A stretch of DNA of 64,000 nt from Drosophila persimilis (lineage: Eukaryota; Arthropoda; Insecta; Diptera; Drosophilidae): assembly GCF_003286085.1 (NCBI RefSeq), contig NW_020825289.1, positions 5,022,001-5,086,000 on the forward strand, in the 5' to 3' direction. The position numbers and the translations under genes are program-made. Under the pieces are notes generated by a model, which was given only the letters and a program-made list of their open reading frames with translations, was not told the origin of the DNA and made no database searches. Each line of letters opens with the position of its first letter. Position 1 is the stretch's first letter. Shown one piece after another: positions 12,431 to 24,208 of the stretch.

Positions 12431-13030
12431 GGTGACACGTCTCCATCAGTTTGCCTCTGGTCTGCGCTGAGGCATGTGGTCCAGCACCAGCATGGGGCGG
12501 GGGCAGGGAAGCCTGAATCTGGGAAACGTGGGAAAGGGTTACCTTAATAAACGAGTAGTCCGATATCTGTTTGGGCTACTCAATGGGCATATGCGTTTAC
12601 CTTTTTACCCCACTTGGGTCGATTTGTTATTCCGATAAGATGAGAAATGGAGTGGAAACAAGAGTAAGGGGAGTATCATATAGGTTATTTTATCACATAT
12701 TAGCCATAGGTCAATGAGGTCTAAGCTTCAGCGTAGTCTATAGAAATAAATACACCTCCAATTCGGACTCAAATCAAATTAAAAGTGCCTATTTTTTAGG
12801 TGTCAAAAGAACCCCTTAAAAATCCAGTTCCCCGAAAAGGTCATGCCCATATAATTGATATTGACATACACAAATTTCCATACAATCTCGGGTAACTCTT
12901 GCAATGCTCCACCACACTTAAGAAGAGATCATAGCCCCCCTCCCTAGAGAAGAACATTTCATAATCCCCCCGCTCCGTGGCACACAACGGAAATGCTAAA
13001 TTTTCATATTATTATACGGACAAACGAATT

Positions 13031-13070
13031 GATCGATAGCGATCGATCGGTCGATCGGTCGGTCGGTTCG
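13031..13070. repeat. GATC/GGTC tetranucleotide tract
   Basis: GATCGATC and GGTCGGTC-type units are mixed over 40 bases. GATC self-complementarity gives many local palindromes. Confidence 0.8.
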
Positions 13071-13140
13071 CTGTGGCTCTAACTGTTTCGACAGAAGCAG
13101 CAAATTAACATAATTGAAAGAGGCACAGAAGAAGTTGGGG

Positions 13141-13145
<5 letters not shown>

Positions 13146-13180
<35 letters not shown>
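13146..13180. repeat. (GA)n microsatellite
   Basis: An uninterrupted 35-base GA run, also a potential GAGA-factor binding tract. Confidence 0.95.
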
Positions 13181-13185
<5 letters not shown>

Positions 13186-13983
13186 ACCAGTTGGTCGTTG
13201 GCCTACTCGTTTTGCCTGGGTAATAGAATTACAAATTAAACGCGCACAAATTATACCAGACCACGGATATCAAAGATACTCGTATCCAAACCAAGACAGA
13301 CCAGACCCCCGAGGCAGTGGCCAGGCCATACGCTGGCAGTCCCCATTTCCGACTTTTGCGTAATGCAAAATTAGACTACATTTTGAATGATTGGGGATTG
13401 GACTGGGGATTTGCAAACCAAATGCGATTGTGACGCAGGAAATGGTCCAACTAATCCACAGACGAGTTCGGGTCCCATACAACTAGCGAAAAATTGTGTA
13501 AAGCTCTGCAAAATAATGAAAACAATTTGCAACACACTCAATATATGGAACGCACTTTTTTGCATCCACATTGTACGTACATTATGGGGCGACTGCCATT
13601 TGCCATTTGCCATTTGCAATGCGAAATGTTTTAATTTCCTGTGCCGAATGACATTTTAATGAAGGACTTGGCCAAAAAACACAACAAAAAATAATCGAAG
13701 CAATGGCACACCCGAACGAAGTTGTGTTTTGTGTCGGGGTTTAATTTTCCATGCGTTTTTAATGCGTTCCATCCACGGGCCAGAGCACTCTCGGTGTCCT
13801 GGTCCTGGTCCTGGTCCAGGTCCCTGTCTGGAGAGCACACGCACTCCCAACGGAAGTTAATTAATAAAATATTAAAAGTTATTTATTATCATTTAAGTTA
13901 ATTACAAGGTGACAAGGAATGGGCGCGACAGCAGGATATGCGACGAATTTACAATTTTCTTTTCATAATGAATAACCAGAAGG

Positions 13984-14009
13984 GTACACCCCCGATGCAG
14001 GGGGTGTAC
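13984..14009. repeat. 10-bp perfect inverted repeat, GTACACCCCC / GGGGGTGTAC
   Basis: Two 10-base arms (13984-13993 and 14000-14009) are separated by GATGCA. The pattern AGGGTACACCC...GGGGGTGTAC recalls palindromic ends of decayed fly repeats, and a further GGGGTGTAC occurs at about 14065. It could also be a stem-loop in RNA. Confidence 0.6.
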
Positions 14010-15605
14010 GTAATTATTTGTGTTTCCTGATTTCCAGAACGCCCTAGTTATTCGAGTAGAGCAAGGGGTGTACTGGTGTTCTCTTCTTTCCCCTCTCTTC
14101 GGTTAGTACCAATTTATTTCTTCCCACGACCTCCCCTCTTCATTTCTACAATTCCAACTACAATTGCCATTGGTCGCGAGGATTTTCCACATAAACATAA
14201 CTATAATTGTGGCAGAGTTCCCATGGATGATCCGCAATCTTCGTGCCAAGCGCCTGTTAACACCGGCAACATAAGAATGTGCTAATTATAGAAAGTAAAG
14301 AGTTGCCACTACTTAGTGCGAGACCACTAGCCGCTGAGCGACCGGGGCTAATTGTTTGGTAATTGGCTGGCCGACGATTCATTAAAGCAGTCCATTAAAT
14401 ATGTAAAAATTATGCGAATATCATGTTGCATGCGGCTTTCCTTCTCTTGCCCCCCCGTGGGGTGCCTCCTGGGCCCCTTCCTGTTATCTGCACCAGCCTT
14501 TTCAATTAGTTTTGCAGCTTGTGTGTCATGCGCTAATTTTCCAATAAATTAAATTCACAAGGAAATCTAAACAAAGGCATTTTCGTGAAGCTGCGCCAAA
14601 ATGCAAATTTTTGGGGCCAAAGACTGACAGCGCCGTTACCCGTTACCCGTTGCCCGCAATGCCCTTTTGGCCAGGCTTTGTGTCTAAATTAATTTGGTTG
14701 TTGTTCGTCCTCGACTTCTTCATCGTCGTCGTGGTCCTGGTCCTGGTCTTGGTCCTGGCTGCACTGCGGCTGAAGAGGGCACAGCGCGGCACGGTATGGC
14801 ATGGGTCTGGGGCTGGGGCTTCCAGGCACATAATTGCATTTATTATTGAGCAAAATGAGTAAGTTATTGTGGCTCTGACAAAAGGCAACCACATATATGA
14901 CGACATATCCTCAACGTCGTCGTCGTAGTCGTCCTCGTCGTCGTCCTCGTCTTTGACAGGGCCAGACGCACTTTGTTGGGCTTGCGGCAAGGGCCAGGCC
15001 AGGCCTGTGCTGCCTGCTGCTGGCTGCCTGCTACCTCACCCATTCATATTTATAATCAATATATTATGGCTCTTACTTTGCCATTTGACTTTGTGCCGTC
15101 AATGTCATTGAGAGATTTCATTGAGGCCAAAATAAGCAGGGGAAATATTCGAATTTTGAACTGAATTTTAGGGAAGGCTTCTAGATTAAAGTTTAAGCTA
15201 AACAGCTTCTTAATTATTTTCGAGCTAATATTCCAGGTGCATCCTACTGCACTTTCAAGAATTTCAAGCGTCTTTTGAAATAATAAAGAGAATAATTCAT
15301 AATGGAAATTGCTCCCATTTTTATTCGCAATGTAAATCAGTTAATGCCGTAGACAAAACTACTCAACAATTTTGTACTATTATCCTTGCCGAAGGATAAC
15401 AGAACTTTTCCCTCCATCCTCCGTCCTCTCGTCTCTAGCAGCCCCATCTGTAGCCCCGCGTCCGGCGAGCCACTCAACTAGTTCCATTGTTCCAAGTGTT
15501 CCATGATGATGATATTCTAATTGAAATACGTAAAATGAAATTATGAATATGCAAAGTAAGCAAATGGATGACAGTGCTAAGCAACTGGGATTTGTATAGG
15601 TAGAG

Positions 15606-15665
15606 GGTATGGAATGGTATGGTATGGTATGGTATGGTATGGTATGGTATGGTATGGTATGGTAT
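15606..15665. repeat. (GGTAT)n pentanucleotide microsatellite
   Basis: Ten perfect GGTAT units at 15616-15665 are preceded by one GGTAT and one GGAAT unit. The minus strand reads as repeating Tyr-His-Thr-Ile-Pro, an artefact of the repeat. Confidence 0.95.
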
Positions 15666-17559
15666 GGGGATTGTGTGGACGCTCCCCTTGGGAGGATTAC
15701 CATGCTCGTGGTAAATGCTCGTCCTCTTGCTGGCCATAATGGAAACTAAAAATCAGAAATGTGTATTCTTTTTTTGCCCCCAAAGTGCGTGACAGGGCGG
15801 GGGCGGGGGGGAGGCGAGACTTTTGGAAAACACCAAAACTTTTGCATAATTCGCTTATGCTTAAAACCATTCAAGTTGTAGTTTTTCCTTGTGGTAAATT
15901 ATTTTTGTGTGTGCCAGAGTTAAGGAACATTTTTAATTAAAATTATTATAATCGAAATTGTGGATCTAGGGCCACTGCAAGAACATCTAAAGAGCTTATC
16001 CGGCTATGGATTATTCATCGGGGCGATGAGTACTCTTCGAGTACCAGTACGAGTATATAGTAGTTGTCTTTTATGTACATTCATATATGTAAGAATGTTG
16101 TGTAATAATCGAATTTACAGCAGCTGCAGTGCTTCCTCGTGCTCGTAAGGGGATAAATTGCATTGCATTGCATCGCATCCTTCCAGCCGCCTTGGAGAAT
16201 GCTGCCAAATTATCCGTTTGTGTGGGTGTACATACATACATGCATACGAGTGGATGGCTGTACAAACATATACACATATGTATATTGCTTGTCGTCTCAG
16301 GGTGTTTATACGTGGACATTGAGTATCACTTATAATTAGAAACTCAAAAATGCACAAGGCACACAGGGCTCACACACACGCACACGCACACGGAAGGAGC
16401 CTGCTAAGGATATGTAGCAGACAACAACAGCCATGAGCAGGACAACGACATCAGGCCTGGGGCGACACCTCCTCCACCTCCAGATTTCCCCTGTTTAATG
16501 CATATTTCGTATAACTTTGATGTGCTGCAAATTTACTTGATGCCTGTGTGTGTGTGTGTGTGCGTCCAGTCGGTGTCATGAGGCGTATGCCGTGTGTGTG
16601 TGTGTGTGTGTGAGACGGCTTTTATGTATTTACGTTGCATATGAAATGATATTTATAGTAAACAGATTATTTTATATGCAGGTATGTGCAGCTGAAGAGC
16701 CTGTCCATTGCACAATCCCCTCCCCCAAAAGCTCCCCCTGAAACATTACCCATTTCCAAAACGTCCGACTGTGTGTGTGTGTCTATGTATATCTTTGTGT
16801 ATGCTGAGACGACAAGGACCGAAATGTCTGCTCTGTCCCTCTGCTGCCGCTCCTGCTGCTGTTGTCTCTTTAGGCATATAAAATGATTAGAACTAATGGT
16901 CAATATGCAGATGAGTGTTGAGTGTAGTTTGGTGTTTATTTGCACAGTGGGCCTTGACGTGACGGAAAACCCTTCAGAAGTTGGTCTCATTTAGAAATCC
17001 AAGGAAGGGTGCCTTCAGAGGTACCTTCAGATTCTCCTCACATTCGATTACCCCGAAAGATTTCCAAGAATTGTGCTATCGCATTCCCAATACCTGGCCC
17101 TGCTTTGAATGTATTACCCAAAATCAAATGTATTGCCATCAGCATGGCCGTCTTCCCTCCAGATGCTGGCCGGCCGGCCCCCAGGCTACTGTGCTGACCC
17201 GACCACAACTGCATCGGAGGCATCTGCAACGCAACTCCATCTGCATACTCATTATATGCATTATGTATTGCCCGGGTGGGTGGGGCTGTGAGCGAAAGAG
17301 AGGGGCAGCTATGCGAGAGGTCTGTGCGCATGTATATCTACGAGCATCTATGTATTGAGAGCACTAAACAAATCAAGTTTTACTCAACATTATTATCAAC
17401 ATTTATGCATTCAGAAGTCACCCATACCAGCACTCTAAGCAGACGCAAACACTCGGACGCACTAAGCCGAATTGGGAAGACATTGCAGCGCTGCATGCCC
17501 CCAGAAATCGCCCCTTAAGAAAATTTATCGAAATGTTGAAACAGATTTTATGCAGCAAA

Positions 17560-17584
17560 GTCGTCGTCGTCGTCGTCGTTGTCG
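17560..17584. repeat. (GTC)n repeat
   Basis: Seven GTC units followed by GTTGTC. A short AGGCG pentamer array lies nearby at about 17645-17662. Confidence 0.9.
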
Positions 17585-18228
17585 GGTAGGCGAGGCAGCA
17601 ACTCGAACTGAGGTGGAGCTGGCTGACAAGCTGGAGGGACGAGACGAGGCGAGGCGAGGCGGGGCAGAGGGACATGGACAAAACTGTGGGCAACGTGGGG
17701 ATCCCCCAGCCCCAGCCCCAATGATACCACTCTCCTTCTCCTGGTCCTGCTGCTTGGGCTTCGGCTTCGGCTTGTGCTGTTCTCCTTCTTCGAGGTTCCT
17801 AATTTAAATGCAAATGAGATTCATTTGACGACGACACCAACATACTTTGTCCATGTCCATGTCTTGCGCTCGCACAGCTATTCCACTGTGTATGTGTGTG
17901 TGTGTGTGTGGAATTTGATAATGTCTGAGAGAGAGTGTGTGTGTGTGTGTATGTACAATTAGACATTGGTCTGTGCATGTATTTAGTTGCATGTTGTACT
18001 TCGGTACATACCTAAGCACCCCCTCTCCGCCCCTATCCACCCCTCTCCCGCATATAATACATAAGTTGACTCCGAGTTTGTCTCTCCTTCGTGGCGAGTG
18101 AGTGCGTGTGTGCCGCCCGGCTCTCATATATAAATGAACTATTGCAGTGTAAATGAATTAGTCCGATGACCAGGGACGTTGTGTGCGAAATTATATATCT
18201 AAGGGGGGGCCTAGAGGAGGACTACAGC

Positions 18229-18263
18229 GGGCCTAAAGGGGGCCTAGGGGGTGCCTAGAGTGG
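18229..18263 (+). other. Repeated GGCCTA units with G-quadruplex potential
   Basis: Four G runs (GGG, GGGGG, GGGGG, GGG) are separated by loops of about 6, 4 and 10 bases built from CCTA-type units. A further copy starts at 18203. The segment is a decayed tandem array of a GGGGCCTAGA-like unit. Confidence 0.4.
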
Positions 18264-18640
18264 GTATTAATAGTACATCCCAAAAGTAAGCAAGAAGGGA
18301 TCAATTCCGATCTTCCCTTCTGGTTGTAGAATATAGATCGGAAAGAGTGGAATTTATACATATTTTAGAGCATTTTGTGAAGCCTTTTGAGATCCTTTGT
18401 TAGCCCAAGCTAGTCTTCAGAGAATATAGGAGAATTTCGTATCATCCTACCTTTTGAACTCCTCCTGGCAGTCCCTTTTGACCCCGTCACTGCCTTAATT
18501 AAGCACTTGTCTGCATACATTAAAAGCTGCCACTGTGGCTGTCCTCTTCTGGCTGCTTCTCTGCTGCTCCTTCATTTTCCTTATTTTGGCCAAATACAAA
18601 AGCCTATTCCGCACCGATAACTGCAAACACAACAAACACA

Positions 18641-18692
18641 GCTGCAACAGCAGCACCAGCAGCAGCAGCAGCAGCAACAACAACAGCAACAG
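18641..18692. repeat. CAG/CAA (opa-type) repeat
   Basis: CAGCAG and CAACAA units over about 50 bases. Typical of fly DNA; the frame is not supported as coding. Confidence 0.9.
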
Positions 18693-18878
18693 TACGGCCA
18701 GTTGGTTGTGTTGGACAGGAAGCGTTAGGAAGTGGCAGGACATGCAGCCAGCTACTTGCACTCATGTAGATGACTTGCTGCTGCCGCCGCTGCTGCCTCT
18801 CCGACGCTTCCGTCTACGTTTTGTATATAGCAAACAGAGACAGCAACAACAACGCACAATTATAAATCTGTCCACATA

Positions 18879-18879
<1 letters not shown>

Positions 18880-18914
<35 letters not shown>

Positions 18915-18918
18915 CACA
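18880..18918. repeat. (CA)n microsatellite
   Basis: Interrupted CA repeat of 39 bases. Confidence 0.95.
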
Positions 18919-18952
18919 GTAAGAGCTAGCCCCCTTTGTGGGACATGGACGC

Positions 18953-18981
18953 CGATGACGATGATGATGATGATGATGATG
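18953..18981. repeat. (GAT)n repeat
   Basis: GATGACGATGAT-type units, about nine triplets. Confidence 0.9.
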
Positions 18982-21030
18982 TTGGGAAGGAGAATGGGAG
19001 CGGGGCTACGGCTGCTTAAGTTTTTGGCATTAACAAAGCTACCAGCCACACCCGACTACCCACAGCCCCTCTCTTCACGGGCCGCATCGAAACAGACCGG
19101 AAACCCACACACACAGAAGCACACACTCTCTTACACGACGCATACCAGCACATTGCCAGAGTGCCTGACAACACCACACCAACACCGATGCAATGTCCTT
19201 GCCAACGCTGCCAAAACCGCCTTGGAAAATTAGCATCAAACGCATAAAATGACCAAGTCTAAGTCTGCCGCAGTGCGGGGCATGGGAAATGTACGGAGGC
19301 AGAGGGTATCTGGGGCATGAGGAGGGGCGGCATGCCTCTCTTCGTGTTGGGTCTTGCATTCTCATTTGGAATTACGAAAATTCAAAATTTACAAACGAAA
19401 ATGTTATGAGAACGTAGCTTGGGCAAGGATTTTCCCTCATCGTCTCTGTTTCTGTCTGCGTCTCCCTTCTGCTCCTTCGTCGTGTGACGCACAATAGTTG
19501 GTTAGTGTAGCAGGCAGAGAGCTCTGCTGGGTTTGGGGCAGGGCAGGGCATGGCAGGACTTGGCTGGGTATCCTGGGGGTGGCCATGGCCATGCCGTACA
19601 AGTTAATTCAGTTAAAGGACCCAAAAAGTCTGGTGTGCATTTTCGGCTATACAAATGGACGGGGTGGTATTGGTGGGTCTGGTGGGTCTGGTGCTGGCCG
19701 GGTTTCCCTCTGCATGTATTAGTATGCGTAGTTAAGTTCTGACGCCAGAGCCAAACTCTCGGCCCTCGGTGGTGCATGGCTGCGGTGTGGGGCCGAAGGA
19801 ACTTTAAGTAAATGAACAGAAATGACAGGCAGACATTTGCATTATTATTAGTACAAGTTGCAGTCGTGTATCTGGGTGGCAGGCGGGCAGGCGGGTAGGC
19901 AGGGCGGTTGGGTGGTGTGGTGTGGGAGGGACTGGCTTTCTGGTTGGGTGGGTACGCCTCGAAATGCATTTCATTGCATACATTTAGGAGGTTTTCATTA
20001 CGTCGCAAAAGTTCTCAATTCTCTCCGTCGTATCGCCGTCTCCGTCCCTTTCTCTCTCTCTCTCTGTGGCAGTTTGTTCATGTAAGTTTTCGGTTACGTG
20101 CAAGCTCTCTCATCGGTGTGTGTGTGTGTGTGTATTCAAAAGTCATTCTAAGTTATTGAATGGAATAAAATGTAATTTAAGTAAATTAGAATTTCAGCCA
20201 CATGGTATGCTGATCCAGGTATGCACCCAAGCACATACATACATCCGAAATGTACAAGAGGTAACCGTACAAGCCTTGATTAGAGGAGTTCCGGGTATCG
20301 ATTATTGATTTTGGGGATGCCAACAGTTTTTGGCAGGAAGCTGGTCGGTGAACTTATTGCAGTTAAGTAAACTAACGGAAGGAATAGCATATTTGAGTGC
20401 CTATAGAGATGATGTTGGCTTAGCAAACTAACATTAATCCCCAAGGCAGCGTCCAACCATCCGAAGGCCTACGGAGACTGTATCTCATACCATTAAAAAA
20501 GTAACGTGGCTAGCAATGGACCATCTCTCCAGCCCCCCCATTGTGGCCACCTCTGTATGGGAATGGCGATCCGATCTGTATGTATGGCTTGTTTGGGCGG
20601 CTGGAGAGGAACACCCATTCGGTTGTCGTCTGGCCAGCCCTTGCTCACACCACCTGCAACTCTTGGGGCTGAGGCTACCAACAATTTTTTGCATTGCCAT
20701 TTTTAGCGCTTCCCCTTCTCCAGGTCCCAACTCCATCTCCATCTCCAACTCCAGCTTCAAGCCCCGTTCTCCAAAATACTTTTATTTCGCGTAAATTCAG
20801 AACTTTCTCATACATTTTTTTCTGTTCTGCGCTGCGGAGAGCGGCGGGGCTGGTGGGGCAACTGTCGCTTGACCAAATGGTCGCCACCCAACTGCCCCCG
20901 AGACGGACACCAACAATGTACCTACCCTTTGGACTGATTATGGGTACGTGCACGCTGGAAAAATGTGCAGCGACAGTCCCATGTTGCCCCCAGTCCCTGA
21001 CAGTCCCCTCCTCATCCACGACTCCTTGTG

Positions 21031-21061
21031 CTCTCTCTCTCCCTCTCTCTCTCTCTCTCTT
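21031..21061. repeat. (CT)n microsatellite
   Basis: CT run with one CCC interruption. Confidence 0.9.
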
Positions 21062-21796
21062 CACATGCGCCCAAAAGTTTGTTTTGTGTTTTGTTAATTT
21101 TTTCTTGGCCGCGAATTTGTTTTCATTTACGTTTTTGCATCGCCCTAGCTACCCTACCCTTGCCCCTGCCCCCTAGGGTTGTGTGTGTGTGTGTGTTTGT
21201 GGGCGAAAACAACGCGCGGGTTTCGGTTCACTGGAAATTGGTAAAAAACGATACCCACGAAGACGGGACCAGAGGATGCAGGACTCGCATTCGCATTCGC
21301 AATCGCCAGCGCCACCTTAAGCCGCACACCCGAGCGTTAAAAACCAAACCCCAGTCCAGGCCAGCCACCGTCTCCATGCCTCACACGAGCCACCCGTGTA
21401 CAAACCACTCAACCGCCGGGTGGGTTGGGGCTGGTGCTGGGGCTGGGGCTGGATCTGGTGCTTCCTCTGTTGCTGCTGCTGCTGCTGCTCAGCTGTTCAT
21501 TTTTATTATTTTGACCATTATCGCATGTGGTTCGTTGCTTTGGTCAGCAGCCAGGGACGCGGTGCTGCTGATGCTCGGCTCTTGCCGTTGGTTCGAGTCC
21601 TGCTGATTAAACATTAATTAAGGAAAACAATGCTCCTGCTGCTGAGAAGGGGGAATCTCTCTCCACCCTCTCCACCCTCTCGTTTTCTCGCACTCTTTCA
21701 GCCAAAAATAAAAATAAGAACAAGCTCGCGGAATTTGTATAAAAATGCAAAATTACGAATTTCGCGAGTTTCGTATTGTCCGAGAGCCCGTCTGTA

Positions 21797-21859
21797 TCGT
21801 CCATCGTCCATCGTCCATCGTCCATGTGGATATGTTATGGGTGGTGTGGTGTGGTGTGG
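21797..21859. repeat. Heptamer (ATCGTCC)n and pentamer (GTGGT)n arrays
   Basis: Four ATCGTCC units (21797-21825) are followed after a short gap by GTGGT units (21841-21859). Confidence 0.9.
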
Positions 21860-22665
21860 CATGCTTGGGGGATGACTGGGCCAAATAAAAAATGTTGCTT
21901 AAATCGCCAAAAAAGTAGTAGAAAAATCATCGACAGACGTAATAAATTAAAAATTTGCAACGGAATGGGCAGACAGGTTTGGATTGTTAAGCAGCAGGCA
22001 AGAAGACAACGCCGATACACAAATGAGGAGTGGGCGGTAGTCTCTGAAAGGGTAGCCATACAAAAGGATGTATAGGAAACGGGTATAGAGAAAAGGCTCG
22101 TGGACTGATGGCTGATGGACGAGAAACCAGTGGAGATATATGGGAAAACTAGTTTATTTCTTCGCAAAGTAATCACAAATCGCAGAGACCCAACAGCGTA
22201 CTCAACTTTTCAATTTATTCTCATTACGGATCTAGTATATGGAGCATTCTGCTGTTGACCTGCCCTGACATACATACACAGCGCAGAGCCCTTTTGACTC
22301 TTTCAATGAGCAAATATTAGAATTCAAATCACGTCTTTGGCTTACTTGAATCACAAACACAGGGAAACACATGGCACATAGATACACACGCACACACACG
22401 GAGGCACTGATGACGCGCATGATAATGCATGTTTTGTGTGCACATTAAAATCAGCCATGGACTCGAATAGAGCCTTGAATATTGTCATAATTATACCGAA
22501 AATGATGTCAATTATGCTGCCAAGTGGAAGGGAAAGTGTTAGCTTAGCAGGGGCTGAATTGGGGCCAAGTTGAGCAGAGGAATTGATTAAAGTGCAGTTT
22601 TACTACAAGAAAAGAACAACAAAGAGAACTCTATTCGAAATTAATCTTGAACTAAAAATATCTCA

Positions 22666-23775
22666 AAACGAGGGGGAACGTTGTGAGTTGCTGCGTACAC
22701 CGCAACTCTACAGCTATACCCGATACTAAGTCAGTATGGCTCTCCTCCGGCAGACGCCGCTAATATTAAGCGACACTACAAAGAGTGCGTGCGAGAGAGA
22801 CAGAAAATCAGTCTGAGCGTGACGTCGGGCGCTGCGTAGCCAGTGCAAATTGATTTGTTCCTATTGGCTATAAAAATGATCCGATCTGATCCAGATCTCA
22901 GCAATCTGATAGATATGATCGTTATCTATGATTCTGCGTTTTTAGTTTTCTCGAATCTGCAATATTGTGGATGCAACAGATTTTCGTCCTTTGTGTGGGC
23001 GGAAGGGGGTGGGGCGAAATTTTGAGATACACGTTTTATAGTAAGATCTAACAGGAGTGCGGATACCAAATTTGGTTACTCTAGCGTTAATAGTCTCTAA
23101 GATTTGTGAATATCCCCAGATTTTCGTCCTTTGCGGGTGCGGAAGGGGGTGTGGCGAAATTTTGAAACAAACTCGTCTCGGTCCGATTTATTAGGAGTGT
23201 GGATACCAAATTTGGTTGCTCTAGCTTTTATAGTCTCTGAGATCTAGGCGCTAATGTTTTACTCTAAGCAAAGCCGCCTATGCTACGTGTGTGTTAGACA
23301 GAGACGGCGAGAAAAAATGAAATTGTTTTCTTGATGCTGGCTATAATAATAATACGATCCAATTTAGATTCTGCAGTCTATAAGATATGGTCATTCTCTA
23401 CGATTCTGCGTTTTTGGTTTTCTCATATCTTTAAAATTGTGGATGGCACAGATTTTCGTCCTTTGTGGGGGCGGAAGTGGGCGGGGCGAAGCTTTGAAAT
23501 ATTTTTGTAGCACTGACATATCACAGAAGTCTGGATCCAAAACATCGTTGCTCTAGCTCTTATAGTCTTTGAGCACTAGGCGCTAATAGGGACGGACAGA
23601 CGGACGGACGGACAGACGGACAGACAGACATTGCTCAATCGACTCGGCTATTGATGCTGATCAAGAATATATATACTTTAGGGGGTCGGAAACGATTACT
23701 TCTGGACGTTACACACATCCATTTTCACCACAAATCTAATGTACCCCAATACTCATTTTGAGTATCGGGTATAAA
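22666..23775. mobile_element. DINE-1 / mini-me (Helentron-type) non-autonomous element
   Basis: A perfect 13-base subterminal inverted repeat marks the element: TATACCCGATACT at 22715-22727 and its complement at 23761-23773. Near the right end, a (GGAC/AGAC)n tract (23590-23630) is followed by the conserved core (23631-23680: CTCGGCTATTGATGCTGATC, then TA repeats and a GGTCGGAAACG motif). This GTCY-core-TA order is the hallmark of Drosophila mini-me/DINE-1 elements, now grouped with Helentrons (established knowledge). There is no coding capacity. The body contains three copies of a unit starting CAGATTTTCGTCCTTTG (22977, 23117, 23459) and two of GATTCTGCGTTTTT (22930, 23402), so it has been internally duplicated. 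The outer left boundary (22666) is my estimate. Confidence 0.85.
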
Positions 23776-24004
23776 TACTATATAAATCTGGATTCATAGA
23801 CAGACCCTTGATTAAGGTTGGCTTTGACCTCTGGCACGGCGGGTTTCACACAACTTTCGGCTCTCCCTCCCCCCCCTCAACTGGGAGCCTTGTTAGCTGT
23901 ACACACACCGCGGCGCTCCTTCACTGGTGACCTCCACAGTAAATTGGCGTTAATTTAGACCGAATGAAATTCGTGCAATTAAGGCAAGGCACTAGTTTCT
24001 GGCG

Positions 24005-24208
24005 ATGATAGCGATGATGACGTTGCCACCTTCCTTCTTGGCGGTCACAGCCACTCTATCGCGCGCTTTGGCGGTCGTGGTCGTGGCCCTTGTGGCATCT
24101 TCATGCAGCGCTTTTTCATTTGCATCCGGTGCGAGGATGGATGGCCGGGACCGGGGCCGGGGCCGGGTCCTTCATTATGGGCCGCTGGCAGGAGGCGACG
24201 TAAAATAG
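24005..24208 (+). CDS. Small ORF (67 aa) with signal-peptide-like start
   Basis: ATG at 24005 opens MIAMMTLPPSFLAVTATLSR followed by a Val/Ala-rich hydrophobic stretch ending in SSCSAFSFASG, which resembles a secretory signal and cleavage region. The C-terminal third is an Arg/Gly run from a CCGGGG repeat. The flanks hold no promoter signals that I can support. Probably chance, but worth a coding-potential test. Confidence 0.12.
   Translation: MIAMMTLPPSFLAVTATLSRALAVVVVALVASSCSAFSFASGARMDGRDRGRGRVLHYGPLAGGDVK

Larger units (their letters stand above)
12440..15605. other. Non-coding stretch
   Basis: Unique AT-rich sequence with a small inverted repeat at about 12552-12580 (GAGTAG/CTACTC), GGTCCT repeats at 13796-13820 and 14723-14757, and GTC/CTC triplets at 14915-14950. 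No exon supported. Confidence 0.45.
15666..22665. other. Non-coding, microsatellite-rich stretch
   Basis: Numerous GT tracts (16549-16611, 16772-16784, 17887-17910, 17935-17951, 20118-20133, 21180-21196), CTG units at 21471-21489 and GGGGCT repeats at 21425-21452. All long frames are repeat readings. Apart from the possible micro-exon site at 20073, no gene evidence is visible. Confidence 0.5.

Noticed and set aside
18126..18150. TATATAAA box followed by a CAGTG
   Set aside because: The distance to the initiator-like site is about 17 bases, too short for a fly TATA-Inr pair.
21590..21600. tRNA-type B box GGTTCGAGTCC
   Set aside because: The flanking bases do not form a T-stem or acceptor stem, and no properly spaced A box with cloverleaf pairing was found.
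21028..21606. 192-codon plus-strand frame
   Set aside because: It begins within a CT microsatellite and passes through several simple repeats; the composition is repeat-driven.
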